A stretch of 6,294 nucleotides of DNA from Fidelibacterota bacterium. Its GTDB lineage: Bacteria > Fidelibacterota > Marinisomatia > Marinisomatales > TCS56. Shown piece after piece: positions 6,268-6,294 of the stretch (within the stretch, counting starts at the first letter, position 1; every line of letters begins with the position of its first letter). The stretch lies in assembly GCA_013203015.1 (NCBI GenBank), contig JABMPO010000113.1:1-6294 (forward strand). Direction: 5' to 3'. Position numbers and translations under genes: made by a program. A model generated the notes under the pieces. That model worked only from the letters and a program-made list of their open reading frames with translations, did no database searches and was not told the DNA's origin.

Positions 6268-6294
6268 TATAGCAAATCCTCAATGATCATTTGA
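6267..6294 (-). CDS. Possible 3' end of an upstream gene (partial, unidentified)
   Basis: On the minus strand a frame open from the window edge reads Q-M-I-I-E-D-L-L and stops at TAA, whose last A is the first base of the methyltransferase ATG (TAATG overlap). That junction is common in co-transcribed bacterial genes and fits the packed layout here, so the operon probably continues off the right edge. Eight codons cannot identify a product. The other two frames hit TGA within the same stretch, one of them 12 bases before the ATG, so an alternative end cannot be excluded. Confidence 0.35.
6277..6281 (-). promoter_or_regulatory. Ribosome binding site for the methyltransferase-like gene
   Basis: GAGGA on the minus strand lies 9 bases before the ATG at 6267. 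It is the clearest Shine-Dalgarno of the minus-strand genes and supports that start codon. Confidence 0.6.

Overview
The window looks like a chromosomal segment from a Gram-negative, LPS-making bacterium. The evidence is four tightly packed minus-strand genes, three of which belong clearly to lipid A assembly (lpxB, a DUF374-family acyltransferase, lpxK). Base composition is moderate (mid-40s % GC by eye) and similar across the genes. A large exported protein built from FG-GAP-like and putative Ig (He_PIG) repeats, beside a compact lpxB/DUF374/lpxK run, resembles lineages of the FCB superphylum and neighbouring candidate phyla. That placement is inference from gene content and cannot be fixed from this window.

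Layout: positions 2-2818 (+) hold the 3' part of a very long surface or periplasmic protein whose beginning lies off the left edge. It has one FG-GAP/VCBS-like calcium loop, an acidic, proline-rich linker, seven Ig-like repeats (one split by an insertion of about 115 residues) and a hydrophobic C-terminal helix. It converges on the lipid A operon with only 3 bases between the two stop codons. Read on the minus strand from right to left, the operon is: the last few codons of a possible unidentified upstream gene (6294-6267), an ICMT/phospholipid-methyltransferase-like integral membrane protein (6267-5692), lpxB (5658-4522), a DUF374 lysophospholipid/lipid A acyltransferase (4529-3867) and lpxK (3886-2822). 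The genes overlap by 1, 8 and 20 bases, apart from a 33-base gap before lpxB, which points to one transcript with translational coupling.

How they work together: LpxB condenses UDP-2,3-diacylglucosamine with lipid X to give the tetraacyl disaccharide-1-phosphate, and LpxK phosphorylates it at the 4' position to lipid IVA. The DUF374 protein lies between them and is the best candidate for a late (secondary) acyltransferase of the LpxJ type. The methyltransferase-like gene at the head of the run has no established role in the pathway. No Kdo transferase (waaA), RNA gene, CRISPR array, mobile element or convincing factor-independent terminator was seen. No gene-free stretch exceeds 35 bases.
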